NCBI GenBank assembly: GCA_964017045.1
Contig: OZ024802.1
Coordinates: forward strand, 9,002,435 to 9,066,434
Direction of reading: 5' to 3'
Length of the DNA: 64,000 nt
DNA from: Omphiscola glabra
Lineage: Eukaryota > Mollusca > Gastropoda > Lymnaeidae
This document shows positions 12,136 to 24,470 of this stretch, one piece after another. Within the stretch, counting starts at the first letter, position 1. Each line of letters starts with the position of its first letter. A program made the position numbers and the translations under genes. Below the pieces are notes generated by a model. That model saw nothing but the letters and a program-made list of their open reading frames with translations. It searched no databases and was not told the DNA's origin.

Positions 12136-12396
12136 CTAAAAATCCTCAGGAGCTTGTTATTTATGACAATATGGCCTCAACAAACGAACAAAAGATCAAA
12201 GAAGTGAACTGCCAAAGTGAGAATAGACCTTTAGCCTACTAATCAGATTGACACCTTTAACCGCGTTATCCCCTGTAATTCCAGCTTGTTGACCACCCAC
12301 GTCACGTGACTCTACCCACAACCAATCGTTCCATTAACCCCAAGTGATTCTAATAGTTTTGAACACGTGACTTGCACTGGACTTATATCAAAGATC

Positions 12397-12530
12397 GTTA
12401 TATTTTTTCATTAGTTAATGGTCTTGATTGTCATAGATGAGATTAACTTCTGTCACTTACCTGATAAAATATATGATAAACAACCAGAGTTGTAGTTGTG
12501 AGTGAATTTCAGTGATCGACCCTTGAACTA
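12397..12530 (+). repeat. Dispersed repeat family 2, copy b
   Basis: Collinear with 6916-7030: CATTAGTTAATGGTCTTGA, ACAACCAGAGTTGTAG and TTTCAGTGATCGACCC are shared landmarks. The copy is slightly longer because of an AT-rich insertion. Confidence 0.7.
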
Positions 12531-12531
12531 G

Positions 12532-13052
12532 CACCAAACAAGCACCCATCAACACCCCCACTCCACCCACCGCCCCTGATGCACATCCCTCCATTTTTTT
12601 TTTTTACAGGTTTCGGCTGTGCGATTTCATCCTAATTCAAGCCGATCTTTGTTGCACTGAACAGATCAAATATTAGAAGAAACCCGATTCCATCCGAGGC
12701 AGATGTGTATCCATCATACGCCATTCCAGCACGGTGTCTCTTCGTTTCGCATCAATCAGCGGATACTGCCCGGGAAACAGAATTTGCCGAGGAAACAATG
12801 GGGAAATTGGGCGCACAAATATCCGGTAATTGAAAGAGATGATATGGAGCGGGGTGGTGGGGTGGTGAAATTAGAGACGGAGCGTGTGAGAGGGTGTTGA
12901 TAAGGATTAGGGAGAACTAGACAGTCGGATGTGGGGATGTTTCAAATTAGTAATGGGAATTGAAGCAAAGTGTTGGCAGTTCATATGGTCAGTCAACGTA
13001 ATTAGTTCATTTATATAACTCATTGGTAGGACTGCAATGGCTTACTTGTAGA
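12532..13052. other. Unique DNA, no gene seen
   Basis: Contains a C-rich stretch and a T run at ~12593-12605. The 65-codon frame at 12703-12900 lacks support. Confidence 0.4.
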
Positions 13053-13860
13053 TAGGTATTTCACCATCTGTGTATTGTATGACTTACAGTTAGGTTGACT
13101 AATAATGACGAGCATGGGTTACAGTTAGTTAGGTTATTTATTGAATAGTATTGTAGAGTATGGCTTACAGTTAGTTAGGTTATTGACTAGTAATGTCGAG
13201 TATGGCTTACAGTTAGTTAGGTTATTGACTAGTAATTTCGAGTATGGCTTACAGTTAGTTAGGTTATTGACTAGTAATGTCGAGTATGGCTTACAGTTAG
13301 TTAGGTTATTGACTAGTAATGTCGAGTATGGCTTACAGTTAGTTAGGTTATTGACTAGTATAAGTATGGCGTACAGTTAGTTAGGTTATTGACTAGTATA
13401 AGTATGACTTACAGTTAGTTAGGTTATTGACTAGTATAAGTATGGCGTACAGTTAGTTAGGTTATTGACTAGTATAAGTATGACTTACAGTTAGTTAGGT
13501 TATTGACTAGTATAAGTATGACTTACAGTTAGTTAGGGTATTGACTAGTATAAGTATGACTTACAGTTAGTTAGGTTATTGACTAGTATAAGTATGACTT
13601 ACAGTTAGTTAGGTTATTGACTAGTTTAAGTATGACTTACAGTTAGTTAGGTTATTGACTAGTATAAGTATGACATACAGTTAGTTAGGTTATTGACTAG
13701 TATAAGTATGGCGTACAGTTAGTTAGGGTATCGACTAGTAATGTTGAGTATTGCTTAGCTATATTTAGGTATATCACCATCTGTGTATTGTATGACTTAC
13801 AGTTAGGTTGACTAATGATGACGAGTATGGCTTACAGTTAGTTAGGTTATTGACTAGCAA
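13053..13860 (+). repeat. 42/38-bp minisatellite bracketed by a duplicated leader
   Basis: About 16 units with GGCTTACAGTTAGTTAGG and TTATTGACTAGTA. Left units end AATGTCGAGTAT (42 bp) and right units end TAAGTAT (38 bp). A ~66-bp leader (TAGGTATTTCACCATCTGTG and following) occurs at 13053 and again at 13768. Confidence 0.93.
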
Positions 13861-13924
13861 TAATTATTAGTATTGACATGATGAATGAATATGTAACATC
13901 ACGGGTCATTGGTGAAGTTGACCT

Positions 13925-14095
13925 AGGGGGCTAGTATCATTGACTAATATCATTGGACTAGTATCGTTGGTCTAGTATCATTGGACTATTATCATTGCAC
14001 TATTATCATTGGTCTAGTATCATTTGACTAGTATCATTGAACTAGTATCATTGGACTGTTATCTTTGGAGTAGTATCATTGGACTAGTATCATCC
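13925..14095 (+). repeat. 15-bp tandem repeat
   Basis: About 11 copies of CTAGTATCATTGGA with small changes. Confidence 0.85.
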
Positions 14096-15496
14096 ATCCA
14101 TTCTCTGGAATCGGAGAACGATCTAAAAGATGTTCAATTTCACCAAAAGCAACCATCCCCACACACACACACACTTTTTACCCAGAACACCCCCCTCCCC
14201 CACCCCCACAAAGTTTGGTCAACAAATTTAAAACCTGAATGTCAGGGGATGTCTGGAAATGATTAAACTGAAAGCCGTGGGATTAAATATTGAGGGATTG
14301 CACCCAGAACTAAATGAGGTGGCCAGGAACAGTGGAGTTGACTGAATCTGACAAGAGGAGTCGAACATGGTGACAAAACACTATGAGATAGTAATGCCAG
14401 TGCTGCAACTACAAGAGGGGGGACTTGGCTGAATCAATGGTCAGCCATTAGACCGCCGTGTCGGAACATAGAGTTCTGGGTGACAGCAATGATTTCGACC
14501 GAGTAGCCAGACCGTACCACTGATAATTCAATTGAACTTTGATTTTTTTTGTTGGGGGGGGGTGGGGGGGAGTAAGTAATTTTTTTTGTGTTTATTTTTT
14601 TTAAACAAAGAAAATTGATAGGTTTTTATTTCCTTTTAAATACTTTCGCCGGAATGATTATTGTTTCGAAGAAGAAAGTATCAGTTCAAAAAATGGCTTC
14701 ATTGTCCCATTTAATCATTTAAAAACTATTGATCCTTCAACAAATGTCTCTTTATTGAATACACGACGCCCTTAATGACACTCTAATACTAACTACTCCA
14801 TCACTGACATCCTATGCCAACAAGATCACAATATGTGCAACGTTATTTCCCGTACCCAAATGCGCCACAAAAGACAAAGCTTACAGCAACAGCAAAACAA
14901 ATACTCTCGGCACAAAACACGAACGAGTCCTTAACAATCATCTTTCATGTGTTTTGGGGAAATGATGATGTTTTTATTTATGGCGATAAGTAGTTGGGGG
15001 AGAGACTGTAATCAAGTGTTGAAAAAAAGGAAATGAGCGAAACGAAGTAAGTGAAAAACCTTAAAAGAAGAAAGCAACAAAACAACGAACGTATCGGCAA
15101 GAAGCCTCCTTAGCGAAGACACATTGAAACAACATTAAAAAACAGAAAAAAAATTACACGTTGCTGTAGTGTAGTATCCTGGAGGACAGCAAGTGGAATG
15201 TGACCAAACGTACGTAGGTGAGAATTAAAATAGAGGCAAAAAGGGACGGGAGAGATGAAAAATAACCCCACTGCGTTTGGTCCTAACGATGACGGGGAGG
15301 TGAAAAGGTTTAATATGTGCATGAGAAAATTCCATTCATGCCACAAGTTTATTTAATTTGGGTTGGACTAAGGTGACAGCATTTGTCGATATCACAACCG
15401 GGATTATTTAAAATGGTTTAGAGCCATAAGTGTATACAAATAAATAGTTACTTGCCTTTGCAGAGAGATCTCTTCTGTCTCATAGGCGTTTAGGGT
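14096..15496. other. Unique DNA, no gene seen
   Basis: Contains a (CA)n run at 14160-14174, a C-rich stretch near 14190 and a G-rich stretch near 14553-14570. No coding region or RNA gene was recognised in this 1.4 kb. Confidence 0.45.
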
Positions 15497-15514
15497 TTGT
15501 AGTTGTAGTTGTAG

Positions 15515-15545
<31 letters not shown>

Positions 15546-15547
15546 AG

Positions 15548-15587
<40 letters not shown>

Positions 15588-18500
15588 AGTTGTTGTTGTA
15601 GTTGTTGTTGTTGTTGTTGTTGTTGTTGTAGTTGTTGTTGTTGTTGTTGTAGTTGTTGTTGTAGTTGTTGTTGTTGTTGTTGTAGTTGTTGTTGTTGTTG
15701 TTGTTGTTGTTGTAGTTGTTGTTGTAGTTGTTGTTGTTGTTGTTGTTGTTGTTGTAGTTGTTGTTGTTGTTGTAGTTGTTGTTGTTGTTGTTGTAGTTGT
15801 TGTTGTTGTTGTTGTAGTTGTAGTTGTAGTTGTAGTTGTTGTTGTTGTAGTTGTTGTTGTTGTTGTAGTTGTAGTTGTCGTTGTAGTTGTTGTTGTTGTT
15901 GTAGTTGTTGTTGTTGTTGTTGTTGTTGTTTTTGTTGTTGTTGTAGTTGTTGTTGTAGTTGTTGTTATTGTTGTAGTTGTTGTTGTAGTTGTTGTTGTTA
16001 TTGTTGTAGTTGTTGTTGTAGTTGTTGTTGTAGTTGTTGTTGTAGTTGTAGTTGTCGTTGTAGTTGTTGTTGTTGTTGTAGTTGTTGTTGTTGTTGTTGT
16101 TGTTGTTTTTGTTGTTGTTGTAGTTGTTGTTGTAGTTGTTGTTATTGTTGTAGTTGTTGTTGTAGTTGTTGTTGTAGTTGTTGTTGTAGTTGTTGTTGTA
16201 GTTGTTGTTGTAGTTGTTGTTGTAGTTGTTGTTGTAGTTGTTGTTGTAGTTGTTGTTGTAGTTGTTGTTGTAGTTGTTGTTGTTTTTGTTGTAGTTGTTG
16301 TTGTAGTTGTTGTTGTAGTTGTTGTTGTTTTTGTTGTAGTTGTTGTTGTAGTTGTTGTTGTAGTTGTTGTTGTTTTTGTTGTAGTTGTTGTTGTAGTTGT
16401 TGTTGTAGTTGTTGTTGTAGTTGTTGTTGTTTTTGTTGTAGTTGTTGTTGTAGTTGTTGTTGTAGTTGTTGTTGTAGTTGTTGTTGTAGTTGTTGTTGTA
16501 GTTGTTGTTGTAGTTGTTGTTGTAGTTGTTGTTGTAGTTGTTGTTGTTTTTGTTGTAGTTGTTGTTGTTTTTGTTGTAGTTGTTGTTGTAGTTGTTGTTG
16601 TAGTTGTTGTTGTTTTTGTTGTAGTTGTTGTTGTAGTTGTTGTTGTAGTTGTTGTTGTAGTTGTTGTTGTTTTTGTTGTAGTTGTTGTTGTAGTTGTTGT
16701 TGTAGTTGTTGTTGTAGTTGTTGTTGTAGTTGTTGTTGTTTTTGTTGTAGTTGTTGTTGTAGTTGTTGTTGTAGTTGTTGTTGTAGTAGTTGTTGTTGTA
16801 GTTGTTGTTGTTGTAGTTGTTGTTGTAGTTGTTGTTGTAGTTGTTGTTGTAGTTGTTGTTGTAGTTGTTGTTGTAGTTGTTGTTGTAGTTGTTGTTGTAG
16901 TTGTTGTTGTAGTTGTTGTTGTAGTTGTTGTTGTAGTTGTTGTTGTTTTTGTTGTAGTTGTTGTTGTTTTTGTTGTAGTTGTTGTTGTAGTTGTTGTTGT
17001 AGTTGTTGTTGTTTTTGTTGTAGTTGTTGTTGTAGTTGTTGTTGTAGTTGTTGTTGTAGTTGTTGTTGTTTTTGTTGTAGTTGTTGTTGTAGTTGTTGTT
17101 GTAGTTGTTGTTGTAGTTGTTGTTGTAGTTGTTGTTGTTTTTGTTGTAGTTGTTGTTGTAGTTGTTGTTGTAGTTGTTGTTGTAGTAGTTGTTGTTGTAG
17201 TTGTTGTTGTTGTAGTTGTTGTTGTAGTTGTTGTTGTAGTTGTTGTTGTTGTTTTTGTTGTAGTTGTTGTTGTAGTTGTTGTTGTTTTTGTTGTAGTTGT
17301 TGTTGTTTTTGTTGTAGTTGTTGTTGTAGTTGTTGTTGTAGTTGTTGTTGTTTTTGTTGTAGTTGTTGTTGTAGTTGTTGTTGTAGTTGTTGTTGTAGTT
17401 GTTGTTGTTTTTGTTGTAGTTGTTGTTGTAGTTGTTGTTGTAGTTGTTGTTGTAGTTGTTGTTGTAGTTGTTGTTGTTTTTGTTGTAGTTGTTGTTGTAG
17501 TTGTTGTTGTAGTTGTTGTTGTAGTAGTTGTTGTTGTAGTTGTTGTTGTTGTAGTTGTTGTTGTAGTTGTTGTTGTAGTTGTTGTTGTAGTTGTTGTTGT
17601 TTTTGTTGTAGTTGTTGTTGTAGTTGTTGTTGTAGTTGTTGTTGTAGTAGTTGTTGTAGTTGTTGTTGTAGTTGTTGTTGTAGTTGTTGTTGTAGTTGTT
17701 GTTGTAGTTGTTGTTGTAGTTGTTGTTGTAGTTGTTGTTGTTTTTGTTGTAGTTGTTGTTGTAGTTGTTGTTGTAGTTGTTGTTGTTTTTGTTGTAGTTG
17801 TTGTTGTTTTTGTTGTAGTTGTTGTTGTAGTTGTTGTTGTAGTTGTTGTTGTTTTTGTTGTAGTTGTTGTTGTAGTTGTTGTTGTAGTTGTTGTTGTAGT
17901 TGTTGTTGTTTTTGTTGTAGTTGTTGTTGTAGTTGTTGTTGTTTTTGTTGTAGTTGTTGTTGTTTTTGTTGTAGTTGTTGTTGTTGTTTTTGTTGTAGTT
18001 GTTGTTGTTTTTGTTGTAGTTGTTGTTGTAGTTGTTGTTGTAGTTGTTGTTGTTTTTGTTGTAGTTGTTGTTGTAGTTGTTGTTGTTTTTGTTGTTGTTG
18101 TAGTTGTTGTTGTAGTTGTTGTTGTAGTTGTTGTTGTTTTTGTTGTAGTTGTTGTTGTAGTTGTTGTTGTTTTTGTTGTTGTTGTAGTTGTTGTTGTTGT
18201 TTTTGTTGTAGTTGTTGTTGTTTTTGTTGTAGTTGTTGTTGTAGTTGTTGTTGTAGTTGTTGTTGTTTTTGTTGTAGTTGTTGTTGTAGTTGTTGTTGTT
18301 TTTGTTGTTGTTGTAGTTGTTGTTGTAGTTGTTGTTATTGTTGTAGTTGTTGTTGTAGTTGTTGTTGTAGTTGTTGTTGTAGTTGTTGTTGTAGTTGTTG
18401 TTGTAGTTGTTGTTGTAGTTGTTGTTGTAGTTGTTGTTGTAGTTGTTGTTGTAGTTGTTGTTGTAGTTGTTGTTGTTTTTGTTGTAGTTGTTGTTGTAGT

Positions 18501-20398
18501 TGTTGTTGTAGTTGTTGTTGTAGTTGTTGTTGTAGTTGTTGTTGTTTTTGTTGTAGTTGTTGTTGTAGTTGTTGTTGTAGTTGTTGTTGTAGTTGTTGTT
18601 GTAGTTGTTGTTGTAGTTGTTGTTGTAGTTGTTGTTGTAGTTGTTGTTGTTTTTGTTGTAGTTGTTGTTGTAGTTGTTGTTGTAGTTGTTGTTGTAGTTG
18701 TTGTTGTAGTTGTTGTTGTAGTTGTTGTTGTAGTTGTTGTTGTAGTTGTTGTTGTTGTTTTTGTTGTAGTTGTTGTTGTAGTTGTTGTTGTAGTTGTTGT
18801 TGTAGTTGTTGTTGTAGTTGTTGTTGTAGTTGTTGTTGTTTTTGTTGTAGTTGTTGTTGTAGTTGTTGTTGTAGTTGTTGTTGTAGTTGTTGTTGTAGTT
18901 GTTGTTGTTTTTGTTGTAGTTGTTGTTGTAGTTGTTGTTGTTTTTGTTGTAGTTGTTGTTGTAGTTGTTGTTGTAGTTGTTGTTGTAGTTGTTGTAGTTT
19001 TTGTTGTAGTTGTTGTTGTAGTTGTTGTTGTAGTTGTTGTTGTTTTTGTTGTAGTTGTTGTTGTAGTTGTTGTTGTAGTTGTTGTTGTAGTTGTTGTTGT
19101 TTTTGTTGTAGTTGTTGTTGTAGTTGTTGTTGTAGTTGTTGTTGTAGTTGTTGTTGTAGTTGTTGTTGTAGTTGTTGTTGTAGTTGTTGTTGTAGTTGTT
19201 GTTGTAGTTGTTGTTGTTTTTGTTGTAGTTGTTGTTGTAGTTGTTGTTGTAGTTGTTGTTGTAGTTGTTGTTGTAGTTGTTGTTGTAGTTGTTGTTGTAG
19301 TTGTTGTTGTAGTTGTTGTTGTTTTTGTTGTAGTTGTTGTTGTAGTTGTTGTTGTAGTTGTTGTTGTAGTTGTTGTTGTAGTTGTTGTTGTAGTTGTTGT
19401 TGTAGTTGTTGTTGTAGTTGTTGTTGTTGTTTTTGTTGTAGTTGTTGTTGTAGTTGTTGTTGTAGTTGTTGTTGTAGTTGTTGTTGTAGTTGTTGTTGTA
19501 GTTGTTGTTGTTTTTGTTGTAGTTGTTGTTGTAGTTGTTGTTGTAGTTGTTGTTGTAGTTGTTGTTGTAGTTGTTGTTGTTTTTGTTGTAGTTGTTGTTG
19601 TAGTTGTTGTTGTTTTTGTTGTAGTTGTTGTTGTAGTTGTTGTTGTAGTTGTTGTTGTAGTTGTTGTAGTTTTTGTTGTAGTTGTTGTTGTAGTTGTTGT
19701 TGTAGTTGTTGTTGTTTTTGTTGTAGTTGTTGTTGTAGTTGTTGTTGTAGTTGTTGTTGTAGTTGTTGTTGTTTTTGTTGTAGTTGTTGTTGTAGTTGTT
19801 GTTGTAGTTGTTGTTGTAGTTGTTGTTGTAGTTGTTGTTGTAGTTGTTGTTGTAGTTGTTGTTGTAGTTGTTGTTGTAGTTGTTGTTGTTTTTGTTGTAG
19901 TTGTTGTTGTAGTTGTTGTTGTAGTTGTTGTTGTAGTTGTTGTTGTAGTTGTTGTTGTAGTTGTTGTTGTAGTTGTTGTTGTAGTTGTTGTTGTAGTTGT
20001 TGTTGTAGTTGTTGTTGTAGTTGTTGTTGTAGTTGTTGTTGTAGTTGTTGTTGTAGTTGTTGTTGTTTTTGTTGTAGTTGTTGTTGTAGTTGTTGTTGTA
20101 GTTGTTGTTGTAGTTGTTGTTGTAGTTGTTGTTGTAGTTGTTGTTGTAGTTGTTGTTGTAGTTGTTGTTGTTTTTGTTGTAGTTGTTGTTGTAGTTGTTG
20201 TTGTAGTTGTTGTTGTAGTTGTTGTTGTAGTTGTTGTTGTAGTTGTTGTTGTAGTTGTTGTTGTAGTTGTTGTTGTAGTTGTTGTTGTTTTTGTTGTAGT
20301 TGTTGTTGTAGTTGTTGTTGTTGTTGTAGTTGTTGTTGTAGTTGTTGTTGTTTTTGTTGTAGTTGTTGTTGTTGTTGTTTTTTGTTGTTTTTTTTGTA
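15497..20398 (+). repeat. ~4.9-kb GTT/GTA array (12-bp unit TAGTTGTTGTTG)
   Basis: The array starts as mixed GTT/GTA triplets and settles into a 12-bp unit, TAGTTGTTGTTG, in which some units change one triplet to TTT (GTTTTTGTT). Apart from a few GTCG variants the plus strand has no C. Period 3 appears to be kept throughout, so the V-rich and C/S-rich plus frames and the N/Y and T/S minus frames are stop-free, without any ATG. Higher-order structure is clear: landmarks at 18758 and 18998 recur exactly 672 bp later. The array lies in the presumed first intron of the receptor gene. I see no coding role. Confidence 0.97.
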
Positions 20399-20409
20399 GC
20401 CGATTACAT

Positions 20410-20540
20410 CAAATTAAATGCAAGCTAAATGAAACTTAATGTAAGCTATATGGAACTAAATGTAAGCCAAGTCAAACTAAATGTAAGTCAAATGAAACTA
20501 AATGTAAGCTAAATGAAACCAAATGTAAGTTCATGAAACT
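20410..20540 (+). repeat. ~21-bp AAACTAAATGTAAGC repeat
   Basis: Six imperfect copies of AAATGAAACTAAATGTAAGC, adjoining the GTT array. Confidence 0.8.
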
Positions 20541-20544
20541 GACC

Positions 20545-21622
20545 GTTATTGAGCATACTAGACAGGATGAACTGACCATACTAGACAGGATGAACTGACC
20601 AAACTAGACAGGATGAACTAACCATACTAGACAGGATGAACTGACCATACTAGACAGGATGAACTGACCATACTAGACAGGATGAACTGACCATACTAGA
20701 CAGGATGAACTGACCATACTAGACATGATGAACTGACCATACTAGACAGGATGAACTGACCATACAAGACAGGATGAACTGATCATACTATACAGGATGA
20801 ACTGACCAATATAGACAGGATGAACTGACCAAACTAGACAGGATGAACTGACCATACTAGACAGGATGAACTGACCATACTAGACAGGATGAACTGACCA
20901 TACTAGACAGGATGAACTGACCATACTAGACAGGATGAACTGACCATACTAGACAGGATGAACTGACCATACCAGACAGGATGAACTGACCATACTAGAC
21001 AGGATGAACTGACCATACTAGACAGGATGAACTGACCATACTAGACAGGATGAACTGACCATACTAGACAGGATGAACTGACCATACTAGACAGGATGAA
21101 CTGACCATACTAGACAGGATGAACTGACCATACTAGACATGATGAACTGACCATACTAGACAGGATGAACTGACCAAACTAGACAGGATGAACTGACCAT
21201 ACTAGACAGGATGAACTGACCATACTAGACAGGATGAACTGACCATACTAGACAGGATGAACTGACCATACTAGACAGGATGAACTGACCATACTAGACA
21301 GGATGAACTGAACATACTAGACAGGATGAACTGATCATACTAGACAGGATGAACTGACCATACTAGACAGGATGAACTGACCGTACTAGACAGGATGAAC
21401 TGGCCATACTAGACAGGATGAACTGACCGTACTAGACAGGATGAACTGATCATACTAGACAGGATGAACTGACCATACTAGACAGGATGAACTGACCGTA
21501 CTAGACAGGATGTACTGGCTATACTAGACAGGATGAACTGAACATACTAGACAGGATGAACTGCACATACTAGACAGGATGAACTGAACATACAAGACAG
21601 TATGAACTGACCCTACTAGGTT
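20545..21622 (+). repeat. 23-bp minisatellite
   Basis: About 46 copies of a CATACTAGACAGGATGAACT-GAC unit, mostly uniform, with single-base variants commoner toward the right end. Confidence 0.97.
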
Positions 21623-22009
21623 TACTTTCATTTTTCAACTGTAACGTGTTAAACGTAAACGTTTAAGTGCGCATGTCAAGGTGTTCACAACAACGCATTT
21701 ATTTATAAGTGTGCATTTCAACGATAACATGTTAAGGTGTGCATTAACGTGTGCACGACGTGAGCATGTCTAAATTTTGTTTGATACTCTTCCATGTGAG
21801 GAGGTCTTGCTAATGTTGTGTCTTTTCTTAGCGTTTCTGTTCCTTGCACTTACGTTAAATAAAATGGTTATCTAGACAATGTTTGTGCATACAGAAAAAT
21901 CTGGTTAGACTGAAATTAAGCTGAAAGGTTGACAGTTTGATTGACATTGATAAAAAGAAACTTATTTGTGGTCATATTGCTACAGGTCTTCCACCCACAT
22001 TGACATAAG
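21623..22009. other. Unique DNA, no gene seen
   Basis: Nothing was recognised on either strand. Confidence 0.4.
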
Positions 22010-22135
22010 GACCAGACACGCATTACACACTGGCATACAGTACACACTGAGACACATTACGCACTGGCACGCATTACACACTGGCATACATTACACACTG
22101 AGACACTCTACGCACTGACACTCAATACACACACT
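22010..22135 (+). repeat. ~22-bp CACACTGGCATACA repeat
   Basis: Five to six imperfect copies of ATTACACACTGGCATACA and a GAGACAC variant. Confidence 0.75.
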
Positions 22136-22382
22136 ACCCGACTCTCCCCCCACCCGCCTCTCATATGTAAAAAATAAAAATTTAAAAAACCTTCAATATT
22201 TTTTTAACTTGTCCTAATCAGTATTTCTGGAGCGTGATCTTGGGACATCGCTATGAAACGTCCTGTCTACACAAAGGAATGCATAGATGAGACAATTTTC
22301 TTTGTTCTGTAGCCTCTGGTTCCCTGTTTTTGGGTGTGTGTCTTTACTGACACAAGAATGGAACAAAATTTTGACACGCTGT

Positions 22383-22572
22383 CAGAGGCGTAGCTAGAGT
22401 GTTTGGCGCCTGGGGACAAGATTCATTTTAAAGCGCCCTCTTTTCCTTTTTTCAACTCTCAAACCCATTATTTTCATCAATAAAATAATATCAAAGAGCA
22501 TTTTGGCGCCCCTAACTAGCTGGCGCCCGGGTACATCTGTACCCCCCTGTCACCCCCTACGCTACGCCTCTG
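22383..22572. mobile_element. hAT-like MITE with CAGAGGCGTAGC termini, copy A
   Basis: The 190-bp element is bounded by CAGAGGCGTAGCTAGAGTG and, inverted, CTACGCTACGCCTCTG. No clear 8-bp duplication remains, so it is probably old. It shares its ends and an internal AATAATATCAAAG-like stretch with the element at 43187. Confidence 0.75.
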
Positions 22573-22790
22573 CTAACACATTTCTGGGACGCAAGATGGT
22601 GAGAAAGGTCCCTTGACGCCAGACTGGGGTAAAATTGTTGTAAAGTGAATCCATTTTTTAAATTTTTTTTGACATTTCATTTTTCTAAATTAGAATAGAC
22701 TAATGATCGTGTTGACCAATACTATTATCGTTCGTAACGTTCATCCTAGAATAAAGGGCAACTGACGAAAATGGCAACTTTCGTCTAAAG

Positions 22791-23317
22791 CAGTGATTCC
22801 CAAAGTGGGCTATATCGACCACCAGAGGTCAACGACAACTTGCAAGGGGTCCATGTCAGCCAAAAATTAAATTGAGGGTCCATGAAATTAAAATGGGGAT
22901 ACATGGTAGTGGATCTCATGTAAGCAGGTCCTGACTTCTATTTTGGCATTCCATGAATGGAATAATTCACATACACAGATAGTAACTATTTACGTACATA
23001 ATATTAGCTTATAATATAAAGACATATATCTTCCTAAACAAATTATAAAAATACCTATGAAGTAAAAATTTTAAAAACATAAATGTTCATGAAACGTGAT
23101 GAAGAATCATATTAAAATTTAAGTTCTTTGGTATATTTTCTGATATATGAATATAAATTTAAATTTTTAAAAGTGAGTAGCACTATACCGGCTGTCAAAA
23201 ATACATTTGAAGTTTATGAATTTGCAAAAAAACCAATATCAGATAAGCAGGGGGTCTACCTAAAACCGAAAAAACATAGCAAGTGGTCTACGAGACAAAA
23301 AGGTTTGAGGACCTCTG
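22791..23317. mobile_element. hAT non-autonomous element, 527 bp, perfect 8-bp duplication
   Basis: The termini are CAGTGATTCCCAAAGTGG and, on the opposite strand, CAGAGGTCCTCAAACC, an imperfect hAT-type inverted repeat. GTCTAAAG occurs exactly on both sides (22783-22790 and 23318-23325). The interior is AT-rich with no transposase; the 76-codon frame across its right end has no recognisable domain. Confidence 0.85.
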
Positions 23318-23325
23318 GTCTAAAG

Positions 23326-23683
23326 AAACCAATCAAAGCACACACAGTTTTAAAGTAGCGGCTCCCAGGAAATTCCACTGAATCCAGTTTACAGTTAAAG
23401 ACCAAACGAACCAAGGACCTATTTAACATATCCGTTCAGGTCGCTCTTGTTCTTTCAAACTTTCTAATGGATTGAATTAGAGTAGTCCGATGACGCTATC
23501 GAATCACTTCCCTACGGCATCAACTTTAAGTTTACCCAGCAAAGACAAGGTTTGCCTGGTTAATTGTTGACCTGAAATCAGACCTCCCTCACCAAACCCC
23601 ACCCACAAAACACACCAGTGTTTCCAGATTTTTTGTTTGTTTTTCTTTTTTAAACATATATCTAATCTGCTTTGATCCGATAG
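23326..23683. other. Unique DNA between a hAT element and a minisatellite
   Basis: No gene or repeat was recognised. The minus frame entering here is read-through from the next array. Confidence 0.4.
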
Positions 23684-24470
23684 CAACTTAGCTGGTGTTA
23701 TTTTCAACTTAGCTGGTGTTATTTTCAACTTAGCTGGTGTTCTTTTCAACTTAGCTGGTGTTCTTTTCAACTTAGCTGGTGTTCTTTTCAACTTAGCTGG
23801 TGTTATTTTCAACTTAGCTGGTGTTATTTTCAACTTAGCTGGTGTTATTTTCAACTTAGCTGGTGTTCTTTTCAACTTAGCTGGTGTTATTTTCAATTTA
23901 GCTGGTGTTCTTTTCAACTTAGCTGGTGTTATTTTCAACTTAGCTGGTGTTATTTTCAACTTAGCTGGTGTTATTTTCAACTTAGCTGGTGTTCTTTTCA
24001 ACTTAGCTGGTGTTATTTTCAACTTAGCTGGTGTTATTTTCAACTTAGCTGGTGTTCTTTTCAACTTAGCTGGTGTTATTTTCAACTTAGCTGGTGTTAT
24101 TTTCAACTTAGCTGGTGTTCTTTTCAACTTAGCTGGTGTTCTTTTCAACTTAGCTGGTGTTATTTTCAACTTAGCTGGTGTTATTTTCAACTTAGCTGGT
24201 GTTCTTTTCAACTTAGCTGGTGTTATTTTCAACTTAGATGGTGTTCTTTTCAACTTAGCTGGTGTTATTTTCAATTTAGCTGGTGTTCTTTTCAACTTAG
24301 CTGGTGTTATTTTCAACTTAGCTGGTGTTATTTTCAACTTAGCTGGTGTTATTTTCAACTTAGCTGGTGTTATTTTCAACTTAGCTGGTGTTATTTTCAA
24401 CTTAGTTGGTGTTCTTTTCAACTTAGCTGGTGTTATTTTCAACTTAGCTGGTGTTATTTTCAACTTGTCT
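23684..24470 (+). repeat. 21-bp minisatellite
   Basis: About 37 copies of AACTTAGCTGGTGTTATTTTC. A T(A/C)TT variant alternates irregularly. The minus strand reads KLK(I/R)TPA for ~270 residues. That is a product of the 7-codon period, with no promoter or domain support. Confidence 0.96.
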
